This document shows positions 47,078 through 60,055 of a stretch of 64,000 nt of DNA, piece by piece. The translations under genes were made by a program, and so were the position numbers. Under the pieces are notes generated by a model. The model was not told the DNA's origin. It saw only the letters and a list, made by a program, of their open reading frames with translations, and did no database searches. Source of the DNA: Megalonaias nervosa (Eukaryota; Mollusca; Bivalvia; Unionida; Unionidae); contig JAECUM010001706.1 of NCBI GenBank assembly GCA_016617855.1, forward strand, positions 37,108 to 101,107, written 5' to 3'. The stretch's first letter is position 1. Each line of letters begins with the position of its first letter.

Positions 47078-48048
47078 CTTCTCCATTCGTATTATAAACA
47101 TCACATAGAGATAATATTATTAATTTGTGATTTAAAATAAATTTAGTTTTATCTTTAACTTTGTTAAATATCTCCAATGTAAATAGTAAAGGAATTCTAT
47201 TAAATATTTACCAGTTAACGAAATGATTTTAAATGAATCTCATATTACTGTTAATGTCTCTTCCAACTTTCCATAAAAAGAAAACTGGATGACGTATTAT
47301 TCTTAAGGAACACTTCGATACATTAACATTATCTCTGTGTTCAGTTTGTTCCTCTCTGAGTTTAGGAACTGATGCTAAACTAAAGTGGTATTTTAAAACT
47401 CCCATAGTAACTTCACTACCAAAATAATCTTAGTAACTTCACTACCAAAATAATCTTCTTGATAAGTATTAACCACTCAAACTGGGCAAAACTTTATACA
47501 CCAAGGAAAAGGGTCAAATTTGATTCTTCACATGAATTCTTAAAAAAAATATTTCTCTCTCATTTTAAATGTTTCTGTTTCATTATTTAATGTGAGATAT
47601 ATACTCAAATAATTTCTGATTAACGACTTTTGAACAAGTTTTTCTTTCTGTCAATGCCAGCAAGCAGAATAATCTTGACGACAGTCTCAAACTCGCATAA
47701 TATTTTTCAGGTTGCAACAAAAGGTTTCATTTAAGTAATAAAAGGGAATCATACACTAATTAATGGTAATGGTTCCTATGATATTATACACAGAAGATCC
47801 CGAGAGGGTTGTTGGTTCCTTCGAGTTGATATGTATCAAGTGTAATATCACGATTTAACACAAACAGATGAATCCCAACTGTTCAAGATATTATTCTTAA
47901 TTGCCTTACTAATTCAAATAAATCATTTGTCATTGTGTAGCAACGATGATCTAGCTGAAACCCCACCCAATATTTATTTAGTATTCAGAAGTTTATTAAA
48001 AAATATAAAGATACAAAAAGTCATGAGCAATAAATGGACACAATATTT

Positions 48049-48085
<37 letters not shown>

Positions 48086-48402
48086 ATATTATCGTTATAT
48101 TTAGGAAGACGACATTTTATGGTTTTAAGAATATTTGGTCAATAATCTTCCAGTTAAAAACAAGCTTAAATAAAATAAATGTGTATTCTCTTTCGTATCG
48201 ATAAAGTAGAATTGACAATTAAATCAGCTTACATTAAATGTATATTCTCTGGTCATTATTTTGTTTCCATAAGGTAAAAAGCTATATAAGCTATCTGCTT
48301 CAATTCGCATCCTTAATTTTCACTTTGTCTTGATTGTGTAAATTCTGCCAACTTAGTAATATGTTTAAACCAAATTTATTAACTCATCAAAAGTTAATAA
48401 CC

Positions 48403-48705
48403 TTTTTCCATCAACACATACCTGATTCTTATTTCCATCAACACATACCTGATTCTTATTTCCATCAACACATACTTGATTCCTATTTCCATCAACACAT
48501 ACTTAATTCCTATTTCCAATAACACATACCTGATTCTTATTTCCATCAACACATATTTGATTCCTATTTCCATCAACACATACGTGATTCCTATTTTTCA
48601 TCAACACATACGTGATTTCTATTTCCATCAACACATACATGATTCCTTTTTCCAATAACACATACTTCATTCCTATTTTCATTAACACATTTTGGATTCC
48701 CATTA
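48403..48705 (+). repeat. 27-bp tandem array, about 11 copies
   Basis: The unit is TTTCCATCAACACATACCTG plus ATTCTTA, with variants. Ile/Tyr/Val-rich ORFs on both strands come from the repeat itself and are not called as genes. Confidence 0.95.
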
Positions 48706-49289
48706 AGTAGTTTGAAACTATTGCTGATGGTTTCATTTCAATTAAAGTTGGATCTTCTGTATTAATAAAATTACACCATCAGGGCTCAGGAAAAAAAAAT
48801 CCCAAACACTCGTTCCGGGGCGAGTAAGTTCCAAGAGTTTGTCGTCCCTGTCCCCATTATACACTACACAGCAAACTTCTTCATTTCACTGCGTACGCAT
48901 TTACTGAAGTACCGCAGGTATAATTGAAAGTGTGATACTAAAATGGGTAAAAGCCTGAAAATAGCAATATCTAACACATCGCTCCTTAGATAAACATACA
49001 GAAGAAAGTCAATATACAGAGAGCAAAATTTTCTCATTACTGTGACCGAAAGAGCCAAGATAGTCCAAGGCAGAAAATCCCCTAAGGATTATTTCATATT
49101 TAATAAACCAAAGAGGTGACTTACTTAAATTTTAAGTTACCACTTGCACGGACATGGTCATGTTTAAATAGTTAAGGTTCCAAATACCCGGAGAGAAGGC
49201 GGCTTTGTTTTTTTTACAGACTTAGGGGAATCTATGCTGGATGCTTTGCCGAGGTGAAGATCATGATCGTATGCGACGTTTCTATCACA

Positions 49290-50230
49290 CATGTCAGTTT
49301 GAAATCTTTTGTCTGGATGGAATTTAGTAACCCTACTGAATTAACACCTTACAAAATAATTGAAAAATTCCGATAGAAAAGCCACCCTCCATATAAGACG
49401 CGTTTCGTCTTCTTCGGGGAATGAAAAACGCAAAAAGCCTTATCTGTCGATCAGCTCCTCGCTAGCAAAGGAAGTATTGTCGAGATAGATAACATGTGTT
49501 CATCATCCTGTGCTACCGCACATATGGATAGAACCAATACACCGGAATGGAAGCGATTGTGGGCGTGTATTAGAAGATCACGCAAGCATTAATAACGAGA
49601 AGAAGCAAAGACCCATTTTGAACAACCTGGCATTCGAAATAAACTGTGTAGACCTCATGAAGTGTAAAATGATTTAAAACGTGATACCTTTCGCTATATG
49701 TTGAATGTTTACACTCAATTCATTAGTGAAGATCTCACGTTTAAAGGACCACATGTCCCAGATGGAAAATACATCCACGTTACTCATCAACAAAATCATT
49801 TCGACATAATTACTAGCATCAAAGGGGCCCCGAGTGGCCGAGTGGTCTAAAGCGCTCACCGTTACGGATCACTGCCATCTCACCTCTGTCTGCGTGGGTT
49901 CGAGTCTCGGGCTCGGCCAATGTGGTTATGTGAGAAAGCTTGCCAGTAGCTTCTCGTGGGTCGGTGGTTCTTTCCGGGTTCTCCCGGGTTCTTCCTCCAC
50001 CATTTATACTGGCCGCCATGTATAGCCTATCTTGTGCTGAAAAATGGCGTTAAACCCTATAACAACAACAACAACAACTAGCATCAAATGATTTCTCGAA
50101 TACAGTTACCATGGCGACAAATTTGACAAAAGAATCAACAACCATGAGCAACATGTTTATTTCGGAGAGAGATGACGTGGCTGTTTAGCATTGAGTCATT
50201 GTGTTCCTGAGGGACAAGGAATGATACAGT
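49290..50230 (+). pseudogene. Polinton relic 2: protein-primed DNA polymerase B N-terminal remnant
   Basis: Plus-strand frames have GSIVEIDNMCSSSCATAHMD and a following WKRLWACIRRSRKH (about 49480-49590). After a frame change comes VPDGKYIHVTHQQNHFDIIT (about 49755-49810), then past the SINE SYHGDKFDKRINNHEQHVY (about 50105-50160). The order (SIVEI...CCARAL-like, HxDxI(I/V)TS, then a degenerate Cys-X2-Cys zinc ribbon followed by YNN...H) is what I know from the N-terminal region of Polinton PolB. Cys codons are lost and frames change, so it is dead. No polymerase catalytic motif lies within it. It shows that a PolB-bearing relative once lived here. Confidence 0.65.
49824..50076 (+). mobile_element. 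tRNA-headed SINE (family 2), copy 3, with 12-bp target duplication
   Basis: Begins GGGGCCCCGAGTGGCCGAG, has B-box GGTTCGAGTCTCGG at about 49898, and ends GGCGTTAAACCCTATAACAA with (CAA)n. It is flanked by ACTAGCATCAAA at 49812-49823 and 50077-50088. It lies inside the PolB remnant, which continues in phase across it, so the insertion is precise. Confidence 0.95.
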
Positions 50231-50779
50231 GTTCAACCTACAACAGTAGAGTGCTTGTCAGTTATTGGAACTGTGTCCAAATTTTGGTAAGAATGTTTGA
50301 ACCTATTCTGAAGATTCTGAGGTTTATCCAGGAAAGATGTCTTATATATTTGGATCTGTGAAACATAATCTCCATCTACATAAACCATAAAATGCAATAG
50401 AATACCAAGTCCTACTGACTGATACATACATTACTGTAACCCTACTTGTAATTTTTATGCATGCCACTTCTGGCAAATAGTCTTCTAAACTTTGACAATT
50501 TTAAAAAAACAATTTCACTCTTGTGTAATTGTCAAACGTAGGTAAGAATAGGCCAAACATTGAGAACTATTTAAAAGAAAAGTAGATTTATCTTTTAACA
50601 GAACTGACCCTTATTAGCTTTAGAAATACGTTCATCTCCATCTTTATGAAAATATAATAAACAAAAATTGTGACTTTTGTTTGTTTGTCTCCCATTTTTA
50701 TTTATAGATTCTACTGAGTATTTGTTTTTGGTTATAGGGAATTTGTTTTGGTAGATATGTCTCTAAACGAGCAATTAAC

Positions 50780-51326
50780 CAGCTAATACAAGCAGGCGTT
50801 ATACCAAAAAAAATATTACTTGAGATCTTACTGGACTCAGTTTTAAGCCACGGGATAATTGGAGAACAAGAGTACTCACGTCATTTCTTTATGACAACTG
50901 CGCATGTGGGAGTTTGATTTACGTTAGACAAAGGCAGTGACGAGGAACATTTCCATCCTAAATAAATAAGGACAACTCCGTGTGGAACTTCAGTTTGCAC
51001 AAGCCCTCGAAAACACAGTAAATGTCATGTTTTGCGGAATTGGACACTAACCTGAACGCAGCTGTGTAAGACAAGCGGTCTTGTACTATTTAAAAAAAAA
51101 TAGAGCACGAAACCATGGATATAAATAATGATCAAGAAGAGGAACCACGGCAATCTCAGATACAACCTCATCGTGGCGGTCAAGCAAAACCCAGTTGACT
51201 CACTATGGCCAGCACTTTAACAACCCTTAGTATCCTCTCTTTGCAGAAAGAAACATGCTAACAGTGTTGGGGTTATAAAATCGAACATCCTAGTCAGGTA
51301 CAATAAGACAAATGTTTAATGATGAG
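50780..51326 (+). pseudogene. Polinton relic 2: major capsid C-terminus and start of the next gene
   Basis: Frames include FTLDKGSDEEHFHPK (about 50918-50965) and AQALENTVNVMFCGI (about 50995-51040). They match DFTPDQGSDEGHFHPIKSG and AEALTETVNVILYAE of the capsid gene at 34267-35587. Further on, MDINNDQEEEPRQSQIQPHR (from 51115) fits an acidic start for the next small gene, then the 51327 insertion follows. Dead; frames change every 60-120 bases. Confidence 0.75.
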
Positions 51327-52644
51327 TGTTACGTGTAGGCTCGTACAAATGTAACAAAAGAAAAAAGTGAAGTCAACAAGCTTTGCAAATTTTAACAAAA
51401 TAATTTATTTCCCTAGAAAACAAGGTAAAAATATGAAATAGGACTTACGGTTTGTGAAAATAATCCAAAAATTTATCCTAGAATTGAAAACTATAAGTTC
51501 TATCACTAAACAGTTCTAATTGAATCCAGGTTCGAATCTCTGTGAAGTTCCAATATGGAAGGCGATGACGTCAGATGAGGTCGTTGTACAGATGGCAACA
51601 GTTCCTCTTTGAAACACAATTTTTAATGTTCTGTTTAGAATTCCAGAATAAATTTCCACTGAATATCTTTGTCCCAGAAATTTTATAAAGAAATGCACTT
51701 GTTTTGTTTTCTAGAGAATATGAATTATTAAATCCCAAAACAATAGATGAACTTCAGAAAAAAACTGACATCAACAATATAAACCTCTTGAGCCCTCAAG
51801 GTTTAAAATACGACTGCCTAAATCTACTAGAGAGCGTCTGTTTAAAGCCGAGATTTTAGATCACATGGTGGCTCACGTGACGGGCTATGTGATCATTAAT
51901 TTGAACATCGCAGTAAAAAAAAAAAAATGCCAATTATCACGTAAGCAAGAATAGAACTAAGAATCAGATTCATTGTCAAGAATCAGAAACACTTGTGTGT
52001 TCCTTAGTACTTTCAAGGCTGGACTACTGTAACTCAATTCTGTCTGGTTCGTCTCAATATCTACTCCAGAAACTTCAAAAAGTTCAAAACACAGCTTCTC
52101 GGATCATCCTTAGAGTACCACGATCAGAGCACGCCTCCCCCCTGCTCTGTACCCTACACTGGCTATCCATTCGATCCAGAATTAAACACAAAATTTGTTC
52201 TCTGTGCTACGTTTCACTGACGGGCTCCAGTCCAACATACCTATCTGACCTCACCCATGTGTATACACCAGCAAGATACTTACGCCCCTCTTCTGACACT
52301 CGTATTCTCATTATTCCCACTATGAAAATGAAATCGTATGGACAACGTTCTTTTGCATACCAGGGCCCAGCAACGTGGAACGAATTGCCCACTGAACTTA
52401 GACACAAAGACACAGTGATCTCATTAAAGAACGCTCTTAAAACTCCCCTATTTCAACTTCAAGAACAGACTTAATGACGTAATAATGTTTCCTTACCTTA
52501 AATATTTACAGCATGTTTTCTGTTTTCTAATTTCATGGTGTTTGTTTTTATTTTTGTAATCATATCATTATATATGATTTTTAAAGTGTTGTCAAATGTT
52601 GTAAAGCGCTTAGAGCTTCTAAAGATTAGACGCTATACAAAGTC

Positions 52645-52678
<34 letters not shown>

Positions 52679-52984
52679 CCACACTGGAATAAATTAAAAA
52701 AGTAAGGCTGTTTACAATTCAGCTAACACTTGGGGCGAACATGACCTTGGTAATAGCCAATCATTTTCGCTTATTGTTTACAAAACGTCTCAACCAAGGT
52801 GAGCGAAAAATAATAATAATGTAATACCTTTTACGTTCAAATCAGGTCAAAACAGAGAAATGATTTTTCGAAAATAGTCAAATCCCGTGAAAATTATCAT
52901 TATAATAAAATGTAATGAAACAAAAATGAAATAAAAAAGAACTTAAAACTAACACACAAGTAATTAAATTATATGTACGTAACA
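51327..52984. mobile_element. TGTTACG element copy 3, with nested LINE
   Basis: Ends TGTTACGTGTAGG and GTACGTAACA with TGAG on both sides (51323-51326 and 52985-52988). Apart from the LINE insert (51990-52676) it corresponds end to end with copy 1. A TGACGTCA site is at about 51566. It interrupts the Polinton relic between the capsid and protease remnants. Confidence 0.9.
51990..52676 (+). pseudogene. CR1-like LINE 3' fragment nested in the TGTTACG element
   Basis: The best-preserved non-LTR fragment. A 159-residue open frame (51995-52474) has LDYCNSILSGSSQYLLQKLQ, CTLHWLSIRSRIKHKICSLC, YLSDLTHVYTPARYLRPSSD and RSFAYQGPATWNELPTELRH, the standard region after the reverse transcriptase core in CR1/L2-like elements. 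An untranslated end follows, with AAAGCGCTTAGAGCTTCTAA, and an (ATT)n tail at 52648-52676. It is 5'-truncated, as is usual. The minus-strand copy at 1132-2990 belongs to the same family. Confidence 0.92.
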
Positions 52985-53159
52985 TGAGTCAAGAAAGCAG
53001 TTGGAAAAATATCCACAAGAAGGAAGGACCCTCATCCATAAAAAGATCATGAAAGAGTTGTATTAAGACTTGAGAAAGCATTGACTCACTTGCAGACAAA
53101 TCACATCGAAGCACTCTTGTAAAGGAGTAACGATACTTCTGAATCTTCTACTTACATGA

Positions 53160-53590
53160 CAGCCATCTCTGAATAAAAAGTCAAACGCAAAATCATTGCT
53201 GAACATTTCGCTTTCAAAAAAATTATATTTTGGAACTTAGATCCTCCTGACCAAAGTTCGTACACAGCTCTCTGGATCCATTGGTTTGTGCTGAAGATGA
53301 AGTTGATCAAAGAAAACTTAAGGACGTTCAGGCTTGTGTGATCAGCATGGGCGACAGTTTGAGTGGCAGTCTACTTTCCCAGCTACCACATCGTGGTATA
53401 TTTTGACTCCTATCGATTTCCTTTTATCCAAGACGATATTAAGGTTTTATTGGAATAAAGGATGCATCTGCTCAATTTATTATTGTGAGATTGCTGAGAT
53501 CCAGTTCGATGGTGTGTGGAAAATATTGTGTGCAATTTGTTCAACAACGAAGTCCTTCTTTCCGAATTACAACATTTACTGATTTTTTCA
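53160..53590 (+). pseudogene. Polinton relic 2: cysteine protease remnant
   Basis: Frames include WVAVYF-like VAVYFPSYHIVVYFDSYRFP (about 53360-53420) and, after shifts, CGKYCVQFVQQRS (about 53515-53555). They match THWVAVYF...EYLDSYGLPP and CGQYCVYFLHQRS of the protease at 33203-33752, so catalytic Cys and Asp contexts are still readable. Stops and shifts elsewhere. Relic 2 ends here; 53600-57650 holds only a tandem block at 54836-54960. Confidence 0.75.
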
Positions 53591-54835
53591 GGGGCGCAAT
53601 TTTCCAGAAACTATGAAAAATATAAAAGTGTGATTTAGTAATTATTATTGATATATCTTTCCTTTGTCCCAGAAGGGTTCTGTCCATCAAAGGCAAAATG
53701 AAGCTGTTGTAGATCATTGGAACCCATATACCTCTTACCAACGATGTCAACCTTGTAAATACGTTCTTGTTGACAAAACAATTATTTTTTTTTTTTGTAT
53801 TTGAGAATGAGAATAGTGTAAATGATGAGGGCGGGCTGATCAATCAAACATTTATTTACCATTGCACTAACAGAATAGATTTGACTACCTACTCCGATCA
53901 GGACTTATCCTCTAATGTCTGACTGGTCCAGTAAAGTAATATACATTTTTAGACCCATTGTTGCTTATGTAGCGAGTCATTACATTAATATTAACTGAAG
54001 ACAAAAACGGGGCAAGGCCCCTATAATCGCTTAAATTTTTAGTGTCCATTCAATAATATACTAAATGGTCTAGAATATTTAACCCACCCCGCTTATAAAA
54101 TAAAAGAGAAAAATTTAAAAACAATAAAACGTTCGGCGGTGTTATTAAAATGAACAACGTAAATACAGGTAATAGTTTTGTTTGTAATTATTCGTTATAG
54201 TAATTGGTCAAGGACGAAAGTACTTAATGAACAACAAAAGCCATCTACGATATGATTTTTAAAGTTGACTAACCGTACTCTCAAGATATTCCTATGTTAA
54301 TTAGTAAAATATATGTACTTAATATTTTAAATAGAAAAACATGTTGTGTCGTCTGATCATACCACCAATTGCAAATCTGAGTAGTAATTTGCACAAATTT
54401 ATGCTGTGGTGTTGAATAGTGGTTTACCTATTTATTCAACATTCATGATAAGAAGGAAGGCCATGTTTAATGCGGATTTTTCCTCGCTACGGGCAGCTTC
54501 GCATAAGGCATCGCGTTAGATAAGCCAGTAGATGACGTTCATGGCATATTTATAGCCATATTTGCACGCGTTAGGAATCACCTGCATGCATCTGATTATG
54601 CTGTATAAATTCACTGTTAAGTAAGACAAAACGACCATGGGAGCAATTTCTATCGTATGCTGTTAATTTTTTTCACAGAAAACAATACAAGATACCGAAA
54701 GATCAGTGAATATTTAGCTTTTGACGAAAGAAAAAAGAATATGTGTGAATGGTCACAAATGAAAATGAACAAACAAAAAAGATTCTTACAAGATTCGAAC
54801 TCGATATTTATAACATAACGTCGATGCACCCGATC

Positions 54836-54960
54836 CACTGAGGTATTTCGAACACAGTACAGTGTGGAAAATCCACCGAGCTATTCCGAACATACTGTAC
54901 AGTGTGGAAGATTCGCTGAGCTATTCCGAAAACACGGTAAAGCGTGGAAAATCCAAAGAT
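54836..54960 (+). repeat. Degenerate 43-bp repeat, three units
   Basis: Units with ACAGTGTGGAAAATCCACCGAG and TATTCCGAA(C/A)A, each starting near a GATCC or ATCC motif. No function proposed. Other parts of 53600-57650 look featureless. Confidence 0.7.
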
Positions 54961-57652
54961 ATCCTAAATACATTATAAGCTTCCACCTATACTGTGAGCC
55001 CTAAACAAAAGAGTCATAATCTCGCAAACTCTCTCTTTAATTTTCATGTGCTGAAAGGTTACGAAAGACCTTTATATTTTCAATGTCTGAAAAGCTGCTC
55101 TACTTTAGTTAAAAATAAACGGGGCAAACATTCTATTTAATGCAAAGGGAAATAGCAGTATTTAGACAATACCAAGTTATCTCTATTTCCCGGAAGCAGA
55201 TTTAACTTAATTTATCATTGTATATATTGCCCATCTGGCCAATAAATATATCCAGATACTACTTCAAAGTGACAATAAATAACTTACTGCGAAGATTAAA
55301 ATATCAAAACATATTTTATGAAATTAAACGAATGCACGTTGAATCAGTTTTAAGTGCTTGCAATATATAAGGTATAATAAAAAGTCCACGAACATAAAAT
55401 GCTTTGTTAATAGATTTGCTAATTTTACTTGACTTCAGCAGGTAAGACAGTGGTCAAATGTACATCCCATTTATCTCGACGTAACTGATTCTTTTTATGG
55501 CATTTTAGTACGAGTTTTGCTATAAGTCTTCCCTATTTAATTAGAAGTGAGTGACCGCAATTATTAAGGTCAAATGTAAATTCCTAGAACGCCATGCGCA
55601 AGCTGTCACTTTCCTTGTCAGACTGTCATAATCACCTTTCGATTATTAAAATATTTTGTCAAATTAGACCGGTTTTATAGACGTTGGTATTATCCAGAAA
55701 TACATCCACTTGGCATGCAGTAGACAGCCTATCAGATATTGTCAATTTCGAGGCAGCATCTAAATCTCAAAACAAGTTTCTTGAAGGAATGGGATTTATC
55801 ACTTTCCCTTTGAAATGTCCCGAACCTAGTTAAAACTAAAGCTAGAACCAATTAAATACAATATGCGATGGCGGGCATATTCTCTGGGGAAGAGGAAAAG
55901 TGCACATAAATGATCAGTACCGTTATCATTACAAATGGATCCTGAGTGTGTAACTGAACTATTTTATATTGTTTTCACTCTGTTTTTGGTTATCCCATAC
56001 ACCATTTGAGTGTTTGATGCTAAACGGATAGTACTGCTTAACAAGAAAGTTTGTATCTAAGCGTGCCTGCAGACCATCTTTATGTATCTTAGCGCAGACC
56101 AAATTAACGTTTACTTCGCAGCTTGTAATACTATGGTTATGACAGTAAATAAAAATCTTAACGCAGAATTGTTGACTGATTTTTATGAATATGGCCGTAT
56201 CCATGTATCAACATCCGACTGCAAGCTGCATTGCCGTCTGACGTGCAGTTATACGTACCCTTTTCTGAGCCACACCCAAACCGGGCGATGTATACTGGAG
56301 TGCTATGTTATCGCGGTGTTTAAAGTTAACGATCGGCGTATAAGAAAATAAAGATGTCGGCTTTCAAGATATATTCTACTTGGTGTTCTTGCTCTGTGTT
56401 AACATACATTTAATTTCCATCTTAAATCGGTGATAGCGGTAAACGATCGATAAACAGACGCCATGTAGGGTCCATGTTATGCAAGGGGCGTTACTCTGGT
56501 ATCGCGGTAATACCGAAAACCAAAAAAAAAAGAAACATTTTACGATCGCATATATATGTCCTAATGTTAGGAACTTGATGTATATGCTGCACAAATTGTA
56601 ATCCAATTTGAAAATTGGATGTTACTTCAGTGGCTCTCATTCTGTCACCTGTACCCTCAGACAACAGAAACTTGTCTGAAAGAATCAAAACATTCCATAT
56701 GCAACCACTTGTGACTCGGGGTGGCGCCAGGATTGTCGGTGAGAATGCGCACACCAAAATGAACATGAAAGTAAATGTCGATCACAGACTGTTCCAACAA
56801 AACCAGGTGTTACAACGAAAAGTAATAAATCGTGTACAACAAAGATTTTAAGCCAACACCTGTCAATTGCGAAAGCTACCAGAAAACAACATTACCATCC
56901 TCATCTTTTGATTCTTATTTGCTATCATAGATTCGATCTCGTACTTCTTGACAAATGGTAATCACGTGATCTGACCTTTGCATAAAATCACTGGACATTA
57001 TCAAACGACAAAATGGTTAACCGATTTGTTACACTGATATCGATTTTAAGATATAGATTTTACTTGAGAACATGGGGTACGTCCATGTTTTGAAAATGTG
57101 AAATGATTGGGAGCATTTTTAAAGTGTACTATCCAACAGTTCCGACATTTTCCCGAAATAAAACTGGTGATGCAGATCTAGTAACTTATAATCATCCAGT
57201 GTATAAAATAAGCACACGATAGGTGGCACTATGCAGAAAATAACCGAAAACCTCGAACACCGCGATACCAACGAACCCGCGATATCGTAGGAAGGTACAT
57301 AATACACAAACGTTCCGAAGAGGGTCGTCTGGTTGAAAGCATGCCAAGAAACTAAACGTAGACAACTAACAATATGACATCACAGGAATTTACATCCTGT
57401 CTTATGAAGCGGTCTGTGTCAAATGTTCCATTGTTTTGGAAGTGCATTTGCTCTTTGAATTATAATTAGTAAAAAAGAAGATTAGATTCAAATGTTAGTA
57501 GTTATAGCACTTGCCATTATTAATTTAACTAGCGTCTGGGACTATTTTATACGCGCAACAAATAAAATGTGCAGTGTCTGAGCCAGTATTAATTATTTGT
57601 ACTTTCTTTCTAAATTATTTACATTAAAATAAACAACATATGATTAAGCAGA

Positions 57653-57736
57653 ATTTCAAATGTATATTGATTTAATATTGAATTTATGAAACTCGTTGAA
57701 TAATTCAATATTAAATCATTATCCATTTGAGATCCT
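57653..57736. mobile_element. Fold-back MITE, copy 1
   Basis: Inverted arms GATTTAATATTGAATT and AATTCAATATTAAATC with flanking TTCAAATG / CCATTTGAG. The central spacer is 15-20 bp. Same family as 59911-60055, where the arms are longer apart. Confidence 0.75.
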
Positions 57737-58132
57737 CTTTGTCATTGTTGTGACTTGAGTCTCTTTTTGGATAATTGAAAAGAAAATGTCTATAAAGGCA
57801 TACTCCTTGCATTTTGAAGGAATTGAGAAGGTAAGCGACAAGGATAAAACACCTGGGTAAATCATTGGAGAAAGTGCCCCGCCCCCCTTCCAAGTTTCAA
57901 TGTGCCCTAAATAAATGTACCTTACAGCCAAACTTCACCCGATAATGACATATTTCTCCATGTACAATTAAGAGTTATTGACTTCAACTGGTCCAGATTT
58001 CTTGAATTTACACATGGTCATTCATCTGTAAACAAATCGACGTTTGATGAGAGGGTTCCTTTCTGATTTCTTTACTTTTGAAATATCTTTATTTTGGCAT
58101 GTATATTTGCTGCAGTTGATCACAATTAATTG

Positions 58133-58135
<3 letters not shown>

Positions 58136-58184
<49 letters not shown>
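58136..58184. repeat. (ATT)n microsatellite
   Basis: About 16 ATT units followed by a GTG-rich run. A second simple repeat, (TA)n, covers 58352-58422. ORFs over them are Leu- or Ile/Tyr-rich artefacts. Confidence 0.95.
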
Positions 58185-58186
<2 letters not shown>

Positions 58187-58349
58187 TATCATTGTGGTGG
58201 TGGTTGTTGTTTTGGACCTATGTGAACATATTCGTTATCAAAAACTTGATATGCTTTAAATTCTCACAAGCGATTACAGTTAAGATTATTGTTCTGATAT
58301 TTTCAAAACGAAAGAATCATGGCAGTAAAAGTTATTTTTGTTACAATGC

Positions 58350-58425
<76 letters not shown>

Positions 58426-59024
58426 ACTCAAATACGATTTTAGTTGAGTTTGGAGTCTTTTCACTATTGCGACATACTATATTTGCTCAGTAATACTGAA
58501 TGCGTCTATTATTGTTTGCAGCCTCAAAGAACGAAGTGTTCAACATTTATGTGTCGACGCTGCATCAGAATCGAATATATTCACACCAAGCAATGGATCA
58601 TATTTTCATTTCAACATGTAAAAAGAGGTATGAAAACTACCTTTGTGACAGGGAATATCCTTGTCATCCGGGTTACCAGAGACTTTATCATACACGCGTA
58701 AAATACTGGACAAAACTGTCCAACAACCACATAGAATATGTATAATCACAGGCCGAAGCGTCACCTGAAAGATGATCAATCTGGGATGCCTTTTAGAGTA
58801 TGTATCGTCCGACACCCCACGACTGAAACATGGTTAAGACCGGAACATCGTCATCTTTATTTCCTTTCGTAGAAGGTTAAATAACATACTATTTTAAGTT
58901 TAATAAAAAAATGTCTTAACCGCCTTTACTAGCTTATATGTCGAATTCAGTCATAATACGCACATAATGCGTTGGCAGATGTGGGTCTATACAATTTGTT
59001 AGGAGTAATCAATAAAACAAACAC

Positions 59025-59076
59025 CATAGACCCCTGATCTTTCGGAGCATTATGTGACGGCAGATCAGGGTCTATG
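59025..59076. other. Strong hairpin CATAGACCC...GGGTCTATG
   Basis: Arms CATAGACCCCTGATCT and AGATCAGGGTCTATG pair over 15 bp with one bulged C and a 21-base loop. A related TGTGGGTCTATA lies just upstream at 58980. Could be a small fold-back element or a transcribed structure. Confidence 0.6.
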
Positions 59077-59169
59077 TTACTTGCAGTTATAAACGAGTAT
59101 TTTTAGGAAAATGTGCGATAGAGAGAAAGAAAGACTAATTATTTTAAGACGTAATTGCACATGAGTATC

Positions 59170-59292
59170 CTGCTGCTACAGGTATGACCAAGTCTACAGT
59201 TATGCCAAATCAACAAAGATGACCAAGTGTACAGTTATCACCAAATCAACAGTTATGACAAATCTACAGTTATAACCAAATCGACAAATTTA
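59170..59292 (+). repeat. Degenerate ACAGTTAT(G)ACCAAATC repeat
   Basis: Five to six irregular units of (CTACAGTTAT)(G/A/C)CCAAATC(A/G)ACA. Non-coding. Confidence 0.7.
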
Positions 59293-59910
59293 TCGAGATA
59301 CAAAGGAGTATGTTATAATTAATAGTCATTGATGTTCACAATTTAGTACTTCTTTGAACAAAGTGCTTTACATAAGGAATGTGTTGGATAATTGAAATGA
59401 CATCTTTTTGGGAAAGGCACACTAAACACTGAGCTTCGGATATGCATTTATGAATTTTCCACCAACCGGTTCCCGTGAACGGTTCTGTCACGTGGTATTA
59501 ACCACCACCATTGTCACAAAGACAGCATTGTATTACAGAAAATCAAATTCAGGTTAAAATGTTTTTACCTACAACAGGTATGCATAAATTTGCAATTAGT
59601 TAATGTCTTTACCAACAAGTAACTTAAAGTTATCATTTTTAGATAACAAATGATTTCTCACCATCGGCAACGTGCAAAGGAAACCATGATAATTCGAAAA
59701 AGCATAATACGTGGTTTTGTACATACAGCCTAGTTGTAACAAAATGATCAATAAGCATTGATTAGGCCTATCATGAGAAATTTATTCTGTGCTATACATT
59801 GTAATATAATACTTTAAGACATGTACATTATATCCATTATAAAATTTGGCTTAATCGGAATCTACATGGCACACAGTCTCTATTGACAGAACAAAACTGC
59901 ACACATAGAG

Positions 59911-60055
59911 GATCTCAAATGGGTAATGATTTAATGTTGAATTTATGAAATGAGTTGAACAATGTCCAGCTTTTGTGAGCCTTGGCGAGCAAAATGCTGG
60001 ATATTATTCAAGGAGTTCCATGAATTTAATATGAAATCATTACCCATTTCAGATT
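59911..60055. mobile_element. Fold-back MITE, copy 2, with nested hairpin
   Basis: The outer arms (59911-59963, 60003-60055) form an imperfect inverted repeat: CAAATGGGTAATGATTTAAT and its partner ATGAAATCATTACCCATTT. The centre holds CCAGCTTTTG...CAAAATGCTGG, a second stem. The whole unit can form one long hairpin. Confidence 0.8.

Noticed and set aside
48334..48736. Repetitive ORFs on both strands (FHQHIPDSY, VLMEIGIKY)
   Set aside because: A 27-bp repeat unit is a multiple of three, so it keeps frames open by arithmetic.
56082..56851. ORFs at 56082-56351 and 56615-56851 as host exons
   Set aside because: No recognisable domain, no convincing splice or promoter context, and length is within chance expectation.
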